Shown here: positions 1-8,088 of the stretch, in pieces
Layout of the letters: each line of letters starts with the position of its first letter
Numbering within the stretch: the first letter of the stretch is position 1
The notes under the pieces: generated by a model
What the model was told of the DNA's origin: nothing
Database searches by the model: none
Seen by the model: only the letters and a program-made list of their open reading frames with translations
Translations under genes and position numbers: made by a program
Assembly: GCA_934466455.1 (NCBI GenBank)
Contig: CAKSLF010000016.1
Coordinates: forward strand, 1 to 38,156
Length of the DNA: 38,156 nt
Direction of reading: 5' to 3'
From: an uncultured Oscillospiraceae bacterium
GTDB lineage: Bacteria > Bacillota > Clostridia > Oscillospirales > Ruminococcaceae

Positions 1-839
1 TGTGCACCAGCTTCAGCAGCAGGAGTACCGGCGTTGTGAATGTTGGAAACAACAGTACGTCTTGCTTCGGACATACCGATGGTTCCCTTGTAAGTGATGT
101 ATGCGGACATGGATTTAGCGGTTGCAAGACCGGGTCTCTCACCGATAAGGCATACGCAAACATCGCAGCCGGTGATTTCAGAAACTTCGTCCTGAACAGC
201 AACACGGCCATATCTTACAAAGAAAGGCTCGCCTGCATCAATTCCATGAGCTTTAAGACCGTTCATGAGTGCAGGGATAACAATGTCATAGTTTGCTTCG
301 ATTGCAGTGCCGGAAAGACCGTCAGCAGCAAATACTACGCAAGTAGGAGCTTTCTTGTAGAAAGTTTTGAGCTTCTCTGCAGATTCCTCATTAAGGCGTC
401 TGCCGAGGTCAGGTCTGGTCAGGTAAGTATCCTTACTGTCGCAGCGAGACTGGAGCTCAAGGATTCCGCGCTCTTCAAGGAATTCCTTCGGGAACTCATT
501 GAAAACAGCGTCCTGTGCAGCAGCGTGGTCAGCACGGAAACGGAGCATGGTGTTGGTCATCTCGCGAGGGCCGCAATGCCAAACGCCAAGACGAGCAGGG
601 GTAGTAAGTTTAAGTCTTCTGTACTCTGCCTCATCCTTTGCGTTCGGAACCTGATACCACTCGTTCAGCTCATAAGTGGTAAGATCTTCGAGATCGTCGT
701 CGCTGACATTCTCAACATTGGCGTTAGCGTTGCAGCAATGAGCTTCTTCTTTAGGAGCCTTTGCAGCAGCGGGAGCGTCTTTCATCATCTCACCAACTAC
801 CTGAGCAATAATCTCTTTAAGTTTATCATCAGATACCAT
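1..839 (-). CDS. eutC: Ethanolamine ammonia-lyase small subunit EutC (3' end cut off by window)
   Basis: This is the small subunit of the adenosylcobalamin-dependent ethanolamine ammonia-lyase, which with EutB splits ethanolamine into acetaldehyde and ammonia inside the Eut microcompartment. I read 279 codons from ATG at 839 to the left edge, with GGGAGG about 11 nt upstream. Family blocks are visible: TRPDLGRRL, VFAADGLSGTAIE, CLIGERPGLATAKSMSAY and VVSNIHNAGT. The first 55 residues form an Ala/Glu/Asp-rich, low-complexity extension, consistent with the variable N-terminus that targets EutC to the shell in other species (inference). It lies 47 nt downstream of eutB in the same operon. Probably only about 15-25 residues are missing. 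Confidence 0.96.
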   Translation of the reverse strand, partial: MVSDDKLKEIIAQVVGEMMKDAPAAAKAPKEEAHCCNANANVENVSDDDLEDLTTYELNEWYQVPNAKDEAEYRRLKLTTPARLGVWHCGPREMTNTMLRFRADHAAAQDAVFNEFPKEFLEERGILELQSRCDSKDTYLTRPDLGRRLNEESAEKLKTFYKKAPTCVVFAADGLSGTAIEANYDIVIPALMNGLKAHGIDAGEPFFVRYGRVAVQDEVSEITGCDVCVCLIGERPGLATAKSMSAYITYKGTIGMSEARRTVVSNIHNAGTPAAEAGA

Positions 840-886
840 TATTTATATATCCTCCCGTCAAAAATTTTAGCACTTAACTAATTAAA

Positions 887-2254
887 TTAGAAAAGTACGG
901 AAGCGTCACCGGCGTTCGGTCCAAGGGTAAGACCGTCTTCCTCAAGGAAGCCCATCTTCTGTGCCCATTTTTCGAACTCGGCAAGAGGCTTTTTGCCAAG
1001 AGCCTGACGAGTAGCATGGTTGTCATGATAACCAGTGGACTGATACATGAGCATGCAGTCGTCTGCGCAAGGTACGCCCATGAAGAAGTTGCAGCCTTCA
1101 GCAGCAAGGAGAATCTGGAGGTTCTCATTGTCGTTCTGATCCATCTTCATATGGTTGGTGTAGCAGGCGTCGCAGCCCATGGAGATGTCGGACAGTTTGC
1201 CCATGAACATATCTTCCATACCGGCGCGGGTAACCTGTTTCTGGTCATAGAGGTATTCCGGTCCGATGAAGCCAACAACGGAGTCGACAAGGAACGGATG
1301 CCATCTCTTACCAAAGCCATAGCAGCGGGCTTCGAGAGTAAGCTGGTCAGCACCCCAGTTGCCGTCTGCGGAAAGCTCTGCGCCTTCACCGGTTTCAAAG
1401 TACATGGGGTCGGGACCATGACCTACGCCATAATGCTGCATAAGGTCAAGGGCTTCGTCGAGCATGCTGATGGTAACACCAAAGCTCTCGTTAGCAATCT
1501 GGGAACCGGCGATGGACTGGAAGCAGAGAGCCTCACGAGCACCGTTCTTGATGCATTCCATAGCGGTGGTTACGTGGCAGAGGCAGCAGGACTGAGTCGG
1601 GATTTCCCATCTCTCAACGAAATCCTGGTAGCTGTTCATAGTTCTTTCAACAGCACCGAGGGTATCGTCAACAGGGTTCATTCCGAACAGTGCGTCACCA
1701 GTGCAGTAGGAGAAACCTTCGCAGTAGGAAACCTTCATACCTTCAACATCATCGGTAGGATGGTTAGGCTGAAGACGGAAAGAAAGTCTGTCGGGTGCGC
1801 CACAGGTGGTAACACAGGTTCTGTAAATCGGGAGTTTTCTTGCGCCAACCATGAGGTCGAGGGAGGACATGAGCTTGGTGACAGCTGCAATGCACTCGGA
1901 GTTAAGACCTGCGGAAACTCTTCTGATCTGGTCGCCGCTTACATGGTCGTCAAGGATGAATTCACGAAGCTGAGCCATAGTCCAGTTCTTGATTTCATTG
2001 TAGATGGTGAAGTTGATGTTGTCCTGGATAAGACGGGTAACATCGTCCTCCTCATAAGGGCATACGGGGTTCTCGTAGATGTCCTTAATGGTGAGGTTGG
2101 AGAGGCAGTGCTTTGCAGCGATACGCTCCTGCATGGTTTCTGCAGCGATACCAGCGAGCTGGTCACCGGATTTAAGTTCTGCCGCTTTGTTCATGACGTC
2201 TTTGACATCTTTGAACTCATAGACTTGTCCAAATAGTTTTGCTTTCAGAATCAA
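887..2254 (-). CDS. eutB: Ethanolamine ammonia-lyase large subunit EutB
   Basis: This is the catalytic TIM-barrel subunit of ethanolamine ammonia-lyase, 455 aa, full family length. The N-terminus MILKAKLFGQVYEFKDVKDV and the blocks SGDQLAGIAA, PCPYEEDD-like VCPYEEDDVTRLIQD, LQPNHPTDDVEG, SYCEGFSYCTGDA and SDISMGCDACYTNHM are typical EutB. The start is a TTG at 2254, chosen because AAAGGAG lies about 9 nt upstream and the protein then begins exactly where the family does. It is separated from eutA by 166 nt, much longer than other gaps in the operon, so it may have its own transcript control. It needs AdoCbl; no cobalamin riboswitch was recognised nearby. Confidence 0.97.
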   Translation of the reverse strand: MILKAKLFGQVYEFKDVKDVMNKAAELKSGDQLAGIAAETMQERIAAKHCLSNLTIKDIYENPVCPYEEDDVTRLIQDNINFTIYNEIKNWTMAQLREFILDDHVSGDQIRRVSAGLNSECIAAVTKLMSSLDLMVGARKLPIYRTCVTTCGAPDRLSFRLQPNHPTDDVEGMKVSYCEGFSYCTGDALFGMNPVDDTLGAVERTMNSYQDFVERWEIPTQSCCLCHVTTAMECIKNGAREALCFQSIAGSQIANESFGVTISMLDEALDLMQHYGVGHGPDPMYFETGEGAELSADGNWGADQLTLEARCYGFGKRWHPFLVDSVVGFIGPEYLYDQKQVTRAGMEDMFMGKLSDISMGCDACYTNHMKMDQNDNENLQILLAAEGCNFFMGVPCADDCMLMYQSTGYHDNHATRQALGKKPLAEFEKWAQKMGFLEEDGLTLGPNAGDASVLF

Positions 2255-2420
2255 AAATTCTCACTCCTTTGTAAAATTTGGATGCCTAAAATTTGGGGGA
2301 CAAAAATTGTTTTTTTGCCGGTTTCCTCCTTTCCCAAACCTTATTTATAAATATAAATTTATTTATCTAACAAAGCATTATATAAATAAACTTTATTTAT
2401 TTATTTATTTAATCCGAAAA
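2255..2420 (-). promoter_or_regulatory. AT-rich eutA-eutB intergenic leader with hairpins
   Basis: A 166-nt spacer inside the eut operon. On the plus strand it holds five TTTA units (2392-2411) and a near-perfect palindrome ATAAATAAA-C-TTTATTTAT (2382-2400). Closer to eutB a GGTTT...AAACC hairpin (2320-2340) encloses a purine-rich AAAGGAGGAAA that looks like a ribosome binding site but has no start codon at usable distance. I see no stable G+C-rich terminator. It may tune mRNA processing or EutB dosage relative to EutA; function is inference. Confidence 0.4.
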
Positions 2421-3860
2421 TCAGTTGAAAACGAGGGTCTTAACAACAACAGGAAGAACTCTTCCGTGCATAAGAGGCTCGCCTATGTCTATGTAGTCGC
2501 CCTGCCCCGCCTTTACGGAGTCAATGCAGATTATGTCCTTGCTTCTGTTGAGCTTGACCATAAGATTTTGACCAAGGCTCTTGCCCATATCCTCCTCAAG
2601 GATTACGATAAGCGGATGCTTTGATTCGATGATGGGCTTCATGCTTGCAATGATGAGGTCGGCATAGCGTTCAATTTCTTTGAACAGCGGGCATCTGGCA
2701 CCCTTGAGGGAAAGAGCTACAAGCTCCTGCCCCTCATCGGGGTCGTTATACCAATCAAGCATAGGCGCAAGACGCTTTGCAAACTCTTCGGGAGAAAGTG
2801 CTTCTTCCTCCTCTGCGGGTTTGATGACCGGAATGGTCTTCATCGGGAAATCGTTGGTGTCGGAGAAAGCGATAGTGGAACCGGAAATCTCCATAGTCTG
2901 GGTGCCTGCGCCGATAACGGTCGCACGAATAGTTTCTGCCGGCTCGACAATTTGCTCCTTAAACGGCTCAAACACCTCGTTGATTGCTCTTGCGAGCACG
3001 ATTCCGATATCATTATACGGGAAATCGCCTTCGCCCTCATAAGGATGATAAATAAGATTGCCTACGCCGCCGGAGAAGGTTACAAAGTCGATAGGCTCGA
3101 TGTTTCTGAGCGGATGGTCGGTAGTCATGATTGCCAAATCGTCCTCATCGAACTTTTTAAGTCCGAGGGTCGTGGCAAGTACCTGTGCCATAAGAACGCA
3201 AGCTTTATAAATCTCTTTATATTCAAGCTTGTTGCCGACCTTGATGTTGATGTTGTGTTTTGCGCAAAGTTTTCCGAGATGGTCGGATATGTAAAGGACT
3301 TTTCCGTCTTTATCAAGCTTTATAAGGCGTCCGCCTATATCGAAGCAACCGGTATCAACAGGTCTGTTCTCTTTGAACACCGCAATGTTGGATGTACCGC
3401 CGCCGATATCCACATTCGCCATAACCTTATGGCGTTTAAGGGACATGGAGCTTGTGCCTGCGCCTCGTCCGGCGATTACGCCCTCAAGGTCGTTACCGGC
3501 GGTAGCAACAACGAAGTCGCCTGCCATTCCGGACATGAAATGAAGAACGCTGCGGGCATTTTCTTTTCTTGCGGTTTCGCCGGTGATGATAACTGCGCCG
3601 GTGTCTATATCTTCGGGCTTAAATCCGGATTTATTGTATTCGTCTACGATTATATCGTGTACGGCTTTCTCGTCTATGGTTCTTTCATCGCAAAGAGGAG
3701 TAATATAGATCTTGCTTTCATAAACAATCTCTTTACTGGTAATCTCAATGCGAGGCACCATATATTCGCCGGAGGTGTTCTCTATGGTGAATCTGCTGAA
3801 AATTACCTGGGTAGTCGAAGTGCCGATATCAATACCTACGCTCAATATCTTTTCTTTCAT
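2421..3860 (-). CDS. eutA: Ethanolamine ammonia-lyase reactivating factor EutA
   Basis: EutA is an ATP-dependent chaperone of the ASKHA (actin/Hsp70) fold that ejects damaged cobalamin from inactivated EutBC. The 479-aa protein has the phosphate-1 loop GIDIGTSTTQ at residues 9-18, the second phosphate motif NVDIGGGTSN at 149-158, and an adenosine-type loop FSGGVGN at 262-268. The start ATG at 3860 has GGGAGAC upstream. It lies between eutP (59 nt) and eutB (166 nt) in the operon. A TTTGAGCAT word lies in the gap before it (3905-3913). Confidence 0.96.
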   Translation of the reverse strand: MKEKILSVGIDIGTSTTQVIFSRFTIENTSGEYMVPRIEITSKEIVYESKIYITPLCDERTIDEKAVHDIIVDEYNKSGFKPEDIDTGAVIITGETARKENARSVLHFMSGMAGDFVVATAGNDLEGVIAGRGAGTSSMSLKRHKVMANVDIGGGTSNIAVFKENRPVDTGCFDIGGRLIKLDKDGKVLYISDHLGKLCAKHNINIKVGNKLEYKEIYKACVLMAQVLATTLGLKKFDEDDLAIMTTDHPLRNIEPIDFVTFSGGVGNLIYHPYEGEGDFPYNDIGIVLARAINEVFEPFKEQIVEPAETIRATVIGAGTQTMEISGSTIAFSDTNDFPMKTIPVIKPAEEEEALSPEEFAKRLAPMLDWYNDPDEGQELVALSLKGARCPLFKEIERYADLIIASMKPIIESKHPLIVILEEDMGKSLGQNLMVKLNRSKDIICIDSVKAGQGDYIDIGEPLMHGRVLPVVVKTLVFN

Positions 3861-3919
3861 TTCTACTGTCTCCCTTTATTTATTTCGCTCGCTATATATA
3901 AATTATGCTCAAATTTTGC

Positions 3920-4405
3920 TTAGTAGTCGGACAAGTCAATATTTTGTATCAGCTCTATAAGGTCATCTATTCCCTGCCCGGTATATGCGCTGGTTTCAAC
4001 GATTTTATTTGCGCCGGAAAGCTTCAAAAAATTGCGTGCAACCTCAATTTGCTCTTCCGTTTTACCGTCAATTTTTGTTATTACGCCTATTGTCGGCTTT
4101 GCAAAGGTCATGTTGAACGCAACCGGCAAACGCCCCATCGTATTGCCCGCATCGTGTGCAAGAACAATAATGTCGGCATCGCAGGCGGCGGTTATGCAGG
4201 CTCTCCAAAGTCCGCTTTGGTCTATATATTCCCCGGGGGTATCTATGGCGTCATCGTATTGGATTATTTCCTGCGTTTTATGATAGCGTATTTCTTCTTT
4301 GTGCATTGCTTGAAGAAGCGTCGTCTTTCCGCATTCCGAACGACCCATAAGAATTATCTTTCTGGGTTTATTTTTCTGTGCCTCGGATTTCTGTGCCTCG
4401 GACAT
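3920..4405 (-). CDS. eutP: EutP/PduV-family P-loop protein
   Basis: A 161-aa small GTPase-like protein of the ethanolamine operon. The G1 loop GRSECGKT is at residues 21-28, G3 DTPGEY at 55-60 and G4 TKID at 110-113, so all guanine-nucleotide motifs are intact. Salmonella EutP has been reported to act as an acetate kinase, and PduV relatives associate with microcompartments; which role applies here is unknown. The N-terminus carries SEAQK twice, from a perfect 15-bp tandem DNA duplication. It starts 3 nt after the eutS stop, so it is likely translationally coupled. Confidence 0.93.
   Translation of the reverse strand: MSEAQKSEAQKNKPRKIILMGRSECGKTTLLQAMHKEEIRYHKTQEIIQYDDAIDTPGEYIDQSGLWRACITAACDADIIVLAHDAGNTMGRLPVAFNMTFAKPTIGVITKIDGKTEEQIEVARNFLKLSGANKIVETSAYTGQGIDDLIELIQNIDLSDY
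4373..4402 (-). repeat. 15-bp perfect tandem duplication in eutP 5' end
   Basis: The word TTTCTGTGCCTCGGA (plus strand) occurs twice head to tail at 4373-4387 and 4388-4402. It keeps the eutP frame and doubles the pentapeptide SEAQK. It looks like a recent slippage product and could vary in copy number between strains. Confidence 0.95.
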
Positions 4406-4407
4406 GA

Positions 4408-4767
4408 TTAAGTCCTCGTTATATTTACCGTAGTATAGTGCATATCGTTGAAGCGGTCTATAACTGCGGCAAGCGCAGAATCAACTGCGCCGATTTCGCC
4501 GACAAATACGACTGCGCCGGAAAAACGATCCACAAAACCAAGCTTTACTCTTGCAGCTTTTGTGCAAATATCTGCTGCGATAATTGCGCTTTCTGCCGGG
4601 GTTATGGTAATAATTCCGATAGCTTCCGTGAATTCGTCCGTAAGACCGAGCTTCTTATAAATCATTCTGTCCGGTTTGGATATTCTATGCGCCAGAGTGA
4701 GCTGCTTGCCGGGAACATACTCTTGTATCGACCGCGGCGGTAAAGTCATTTCATTAGCTAACGCCAT
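4408..4767 (-). CDS. eutS: EutS microcompartment shell protein (circularly permuted BMC domain)
   Basis: EutS is a hexameric shell protein with a circularly permuted BMC domain; in PduU/EutS relatives the permutation places a beta-barrel on one face. The 119-aa protein starts at ATG 4767, chosen for GGGAGG 7 nt upstream; longer frames upstream cross the promoter and are rejected. Recognisable blocks are YVPGKQLTLAHRIS, EAIGIITITPAESAIIAADI and VKLGFVDRFSGAVVFVGE. It is the first gene of the eut operon, just after the promoter at 4834-4862, and the eutP start follows its stop by 3 nt. Confidence 0.95.
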   Translation of the reverse strand: MALANEMTLPPRSIQEYVPGKQLTLAHRISKPDRMIYKKLGLTDEFTEAIGIITITPAESAIIAADICTKAARVKLGFVDRFSGAVVFVGEIGAVDSALAAVIDRFNDMHYTTVNITRT

Positions 4768-4833
4768 ATTGTTTCCTCCCGTATATCCGGGTTTGAGCGC
4801 ACTGCACCCAAACCACAATCTTACACAGCTATT

Positions 4834-4862
4834 ATTATATATTACCTTGCCGATTTTGTAAA
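4834..4862 (-). promoter_or_regulatory. Sigma-A promoter of the eut operon
   Basis: On the minus strand TTTACA (4857-4862), a 17-nt spacer and TATAAT (4834-4839). Expected transcription start is near 4827, giving a leader of about 60 nt to eutS. The leader holds a GGTTTG/CAAACC hairpin just before the ribosome binding site, but no paired hexaloop hairpins of the ANTAR (EutV) type and no cobalamin riboswitch that I can see. Confidence 0.8.
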
Positions 4863-5218
4863 GTCTATTAAGCGAAAAATAATTAAGATCCTGCAAATAT
4901 TTTTTCGTTTTAGATATTGACATTTTATCATGCTAAAGTGAAATGCGGGTTTTTGAGCACGGTTTTTCTTGTGTTTGAGCACAGGAGAAAATTTGTAAAC
5001 TTTTTGTGAATTTTTTGAGCATCACGGTGTTTTTTAAGCATTAATACAGAAAAGAGAGCCGTTTCGCTCTCTTTTCTGTGCTCATATACTATGCTCGTAT
5101 TATATTATTATACATTATTAATTTGAGCACCGGCAGTTTTTTTGCTGTTTTTCCGCTTTACTCTTATTTTTTACGGTCAAATTCCCGGAGTGCTTTTTTG
5201 CAGCTTTCCCTGCAATGC
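4863..5218. other. Non-coding gap rich in TTTGAGCAC words
   Basis: This 356-nt AT-rich stretch between the eut promoter and the gene at 5219 has no credible open frame. It holds three exact TTTGAGCAC words (4952, 4974, 5122) and two TTTGAGCAT variants (5014 and, overlapping the neighbouring stop codon, 5215), plus one strong hairpin at 5046-5079. It is the densest cluster of this word in the window. Confidence 0.7.
5046..5079 (-). terminator. Perfect 14-bp hairpin downstream of the 5219-5767 gene
   Basis: ACAGAAAAGAGAGC pairs perfectly with GCTCTCTTTTCTGT around a CGTTTC loop. It lies about 140 nt beyond the stop of the minus-strand gene at 5219. There is only a weak U tract, so it could also be a transcript-end stabiliser. 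Confidence 0.6.
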
Positions 5219-5767
5219 TCAAAAGGCAAACTCTATATTTTTTATATGCTCTATGCAGTAATCAAAATACTTCCGGTAAAGCTCATCTCCGGATTGCTCC
5301 GCTTTTGCGTCCTCCGGGCGACGAACAACACCGGCAAAGACCTTTCCTACTCCTATATACCTTCCGTCGCCGCTTCTCCTGCACAAAAGGTACATAGAGA
5401 ATGCGCCGGAGCGTGAAACCGACTCGTAAAGACCTATATTTCTGCGGCGAATTTCGTCAAAAAACTCGTTTTGTGCAGAACGGGCGATTATATGGTTCGG
5501 CATAAATGTATCAAGGACTCTGTCCGCAGTAAAAGCAAATAAAATACTGCGGTTCCTTGCCTCAAAATCGGAAGCACTGTTCTTCTCGAATGCAAATCCG
5601 CCCTCGCTCAAAAGCGCATCGGCAAACGCCTTTCCTATATCGTGGGCTTTTCCCAAGTTTCCGTTATCTCTTTCATGAGCATAAAGGCGTGCTTCCGCAT
5701 CGCTTTCGTCCACTTTTATCTTATCCGTTCCCACAATTTTCATATCGCTGTCGTCTGTTCCGTACAT
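5219..5767 (-). CDS. Conserved-looking protein of unknown function
   Basis: I do not recognise this 182-aa protein. The start at ATG 5767 is preferred over an upstream ATG at 5833 because AAAGGAGG sits 8 nt upstream. It has no signal peptide or membrane segment. The middle (about residues 70-135) contains ILFAFTADRVLDTFMPNHII and a SVSRSGAFSMYLLC block that looks structured, while the N-terminal 40 residues are charged. It lies 76 nt after the PHP phosphoesterase on the same strand, so probably co-transcribed. Its stop codon TGA is embedded in the recurring word TTTTGAGCAT. Confidence 0.8.
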   Translation of the reverse strand: MYGTDDSDMKIVGTDKIKVDESDAEARLYAHERDNGNLGKAHDIGKAFADALLSEGGFAFEKNSASDFEARNRSILFAFTADRVLDTFMPNHIIARSAQNEFFDEIRRRNIGLYESVSRSGAFSMYLLCRRSGDGRYIGVGKVFAGVVRRPEDAKAEQSGDELYRKYFDYCIEHIKNIEFAF

Positions 5768-5843
5768 TTTATCCGCCTCCTTTGTACCGTATAAGCAAAA
5801 AGGGACGCTGTCCGCCGAAAAGCGCACAGGCATCCCCGAAAAA

Positions 5844-6668
5844 TTATTTATTAAGCTCGTTTCTTACTTCAATCAGTGCCTCAAGTGCTTCTCCGGGCAT
5901 GGTGCAAGTCCCAAGCGGGTGCGGCATACTACTGTAAAATCCGTGATAGTCGCTTCCACCGGTGGGTACAAGCCAGTATTTTTTTATTATTTTTTCGATT
6001 TCTTCCCGGTCGCTTTCGGAATTGCGGGGGTGAGAAAGCTCGATTGCCTGAATACGACCGCTCTCTGCAAGCTCCCATGCAAGGTCGATAGAATCATAAT
6101 GACCGGGATGAGCAAGACAGGCTACACCGCCCGCATTCTTTATAATATCCGCAACATCACGGACATCCGGATACTCCATCACATAAGGAATATCCTTAAA
6201 TATAGTATATAGGTCGGAGAACACGGCGTATGTATATCCCCTATCCATAAGTGCACGGATTATGTGTTGGCGATAAATGCACTGTGCCTCCCCCGCAGCA
6301 GCGGCAACATCCGCATAGGTTATCGGGTAGCGTTTTGCCACCTCCTCAATTACGGGTACAATCGCATGGTTGCGTTCCTTAAGGGTTGCGGCGGTAAGCT
6401 TTTCGATTTTCTCAAGCTTTCTTGGCATATAGCAAAGCATATGCGCAAGTCTGCCTCTCTCGTGGTCAAGGGTCGTGATCTCAAGCCCCGGAATAACACG
6501 GATTCCCTTGCGTTTCCCGAGATTTACCGCACGCTCAACTCCTGCCATGGTATCATGATCGGTAAGGGATATAAAATCAAGGCCCGCCTGTATGGCATAC
6601 TCCACCACTTTATCGACCGGCGTCGAACCGTCCGACATAGTGCTGTGGCAATGAAGATCGCCTACCAT
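5844..6668 (-). CDS. PHP-domain phosphoesterase (YciV/RNase AM-like)
   Basis: A 274-aa member of the polymerase-and-histidinol-phosphatase family. The metal ligands are visible: HCH at residues 6-8, TDHD near 36-39, the glutamate of PGLEIT, ALAHPGHY-like CLAHPGHY, and GGSDYHG near the C-terminus. Relatives hydrolyse nucleoside 3',5'-bisphosphates or the 5' ends of short RNAs. The start ATG 6668 has GGGGG 8 nt upstream; a nearby ATG at 6672 is out of frame. The protein is cytoplasmic and probably heads a two-gene transcript with the unknown gene downstream. Confidence 0.9.
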   Translation of the reverse strand: MVGDLHCHSTMSDGSTPVDKVVEYAIQAGLDFISLTDHDTMAGVERAVNLGKRKGIRVIPGLEITTLDHERGRLAHMLCYMPRKLEKIEKLTAATLKERNHAIVPVIEEVAKRYPITYADVAAAAGEAQCIYRQHIIRALMDRGYTYAVFSDLYTIFKDIPYVMEYPDVRDVADIIKNAGGVACLAHPGHYDSIDLAWELAESGRIQAIELSHPRNSESDREEIEKIIKKYWLVPTGGSDYHGFYSSMPHPLGTCTMPGEALEALIEVRNELNK

Positions 6669-6785
6669 GCATAATACCCCCTTTTCCCCATAATTATATT
6701 GTAATTATACACCTCATTTCCGCAATATTCAAGCCCGGCAAAAGAAAAAATTTTTTGTATTTTCAAAAAAATTTCCGAAATTGTG

Positions 6786-6814
6786 TTGACAAAATGTTCT
6801 TTGGTTGCTATAAT
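6786..6814 (+). promoter_or_regulatory. Consensus sigma-A promoter of tRNA-Gly
   Basis: TTGACA (6786-6791), 17-nt spacer, TATAAT (6809-6814): a perfect consensus, 20 nt before the tRNA, as expected for a stable RNA gene. Confidence 0.9.
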
Positions 6815-6834
6815 AGCAAACGGATTTAAGAGAT

Positions 6835-6910
6835 GCGGGTTTAGCTCATCTGGTAGAGCGCGACCTTGCCAAGGTCGAGGTAGCGAGTTCAAGCCTCGTA
6901 ACCCGCTCCA
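6835..6910 (+). tRNA. tRNA-Gly (anticodon GCC)
   Basis: A 76-nt cloverleaf. The acceptor arm GCGGGTT pairs with AACCCGC, the anticodon loop reads TTGCCAA, the T-loop is GTTCAAG, and CCA is encoded at 6908-6910. It has its own consensus promoter and a downstream terminator, so it is a single-gene unit. Confidence 0.97.
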
Positions 6911-6911
6911 G

Positions 6912-6947
6912 AAAAAAGCACTTCGATTTTATCGAGGTGCTTTTTTG
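6912..6947 (+). terminator. Intrinsic terminator after tRNA-Gly
   Basis: A-rich lead, AGCAC-T-TCGAT stem pairing with ATCGA-G-GTGCT and a TTTTTT tail, starting 2 nt after the tRNA CCA end. Confidence 0.9.
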
Positions 6948-7035
6948 TTATATAGTTTGAAACAGCAAAAAACATCGAGAGCTTTTTCTTAAAAGATGAT
7001 ATACTTTCTTCGCCAAAAAACAAGGGAGCAAAATT

Positions 7036-7920
7036 ATGAAAGAACAAATTTTAGCCGTCCAGCGTATGCAGGATTATATAAGCGACAATTTGGATTCCGA
7101 AATTACACTCGCAGGTCTTTCAAAAGCCTCGCTTTTTTCACCGTGGTACTCCTACCGCATCTTTAAGGAGTATACCTCTCTTACCCCCGCCGACTACATC
7201 CGAAGAATGCGTCTTTCCCGTTCTGCGCTGGTACTAAAAAGACAAAATGTCCGTATAACCGATGTTGCGTTCGAGCTTGGCTTCGGAAGCGTTGACGGAT
7301 ACATAAGAGCTTTTTCCCGTGAATTCGGTATAACGCCCGGAGAGTATGCAAAGGACCCGGTTCCTGTTTCTCTTTTTGTTCCCTACGGCGCAAAATTCAA
7401 AGCATTACGAAAGGAAGAAGCATCTATGGAAAATATTAAAAGCGTATTTATTCAAAAAATTCAAAAACCCGCCCGCAAAGTCATTATAAAAAGAGGAAAA
7501 GCGGCTAAAGATTATTTTGCGTACTGTGATGAGATCGGATGCGACGTGTGGGGAATTCTTTTAAGCATGGATTCTCTCTGCGGCGAGCCGGTTTGCCTTT
7601 GGCTTCCGGAAAAATACATCAATCCAAACACCTCCGCTTATGTTCAGGGCGTTGAGGTTGCCGAAGATTATTCCGGAATTATTCCGGAGGGCTTTGACAT
7701 CATTTTTCTTCCGGCAGCTGAATATCTTATGTTTCAGGGCGAACCGTTTGAAGAAGAGGATTACTGCGAAGCAATCTGCGCCGTACGGCAGGCAATAGAC
7801 CGCTATCAGCCCTCGGTGATCGGATACGAATGGGACGATTTTAATCCCCGTATTCAGCTTGAGCCTCTTGGGAAAAGAGGGTACATCGAGCTTCGTGCGG
7901 TCAAAAAGCTCCGCTGCTGA
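7036..7920 (+). CDS. AraC-family regulator with GyrI-like effector domain
   Basis: A 294-aa transcription factor. Residues 5-105 are an AraC-type double helix-turn-helix (LAGLSKASLFSPWYSYRIFK and VRITDVAFELGFGSVDGYIR, then FGITPGEY). Residues about 130-294 look like a GyrI/SoxS-associated small-molecule-binding domain, the Rob/BltR-like layout used to sense xenobiotics or amphiphiles. Start ATG 7036 with AGGGAG upstream. No adjacent efflux gene is present, so the target is unknown. It is monocistronic, ended by the hairpin at 7945. Confidence 0.9.
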   Translation: MKEQILAVQRMQDYISDNLDSEITLAGLSKASLFSPWYSYRIFKEYTSLTPADYIRRMRLSRSALVLKRQNVRITDVAFELGFGSVDGYIRAFSREFGITPGEYAKDPVPVSLFVPYGAKFKALRKEEASMENIKSVFIQKIQKPARKVIIKRGKAAKDYFAYCDEIGCDVWGILLSMDSLCGEPVCLWLPEKYINPNTSAYVQGVEVAEDYSGIIPEGFDIIFLPAAEYLMFQGEPFEEEDYCEAICAVRQAIDRYQPSVIGYEWDDFNPRIQLEPLGKRGYIELRAVKKLRC

Positions 7921-7944
7921 CTCTCGGTTTTTCGGAAGTGCTAA

Positions 7945-7976
7945 AAAGCCCGGTGTAAGCCGGGCTTTCTTCTTTT
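7945..7976 (+). terminator. Intrinsic terminator after the AraC-type gene
   Basis: AAAGCCCGG pairs with CCGGGCTTT around TGTAAG, followed by a pyrimidine-rich tail. Confidence 0.88.
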
Positions 7977-8088
7977 AATTATCGTTCTCCCGTTTTCAAA
8001 AAAAATTTGCCTAAACATAGTGCAAATTATGCTGCGTTTTGGTATAATAAAATTTACATTGATTTGTATGCAAAGGAAGGTGCGGAGC

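Noticed and set aside
36..2236. Long plus-strand open frames antisense to eutC and eutB
   Set aside because: They lack ribosome binding sites and have low-complexity, Cys/Val-rich products; they mirror the codon bias of the real minus-strand genes.
4768..4862. ANTAR (EutV) target or cobalamin riboswitch in the eutS leader
   Set aside because: The leader is only about 60 nt, with one G+C stem and no paired hexaloop hairpins, no terminator and no B12-box-like segment.
4768..4923. Longer EutS starting at 4923
   Set aside because: It would cross the promoter and lacks an RBS; the start at 4767 has both RBS and family alignment.
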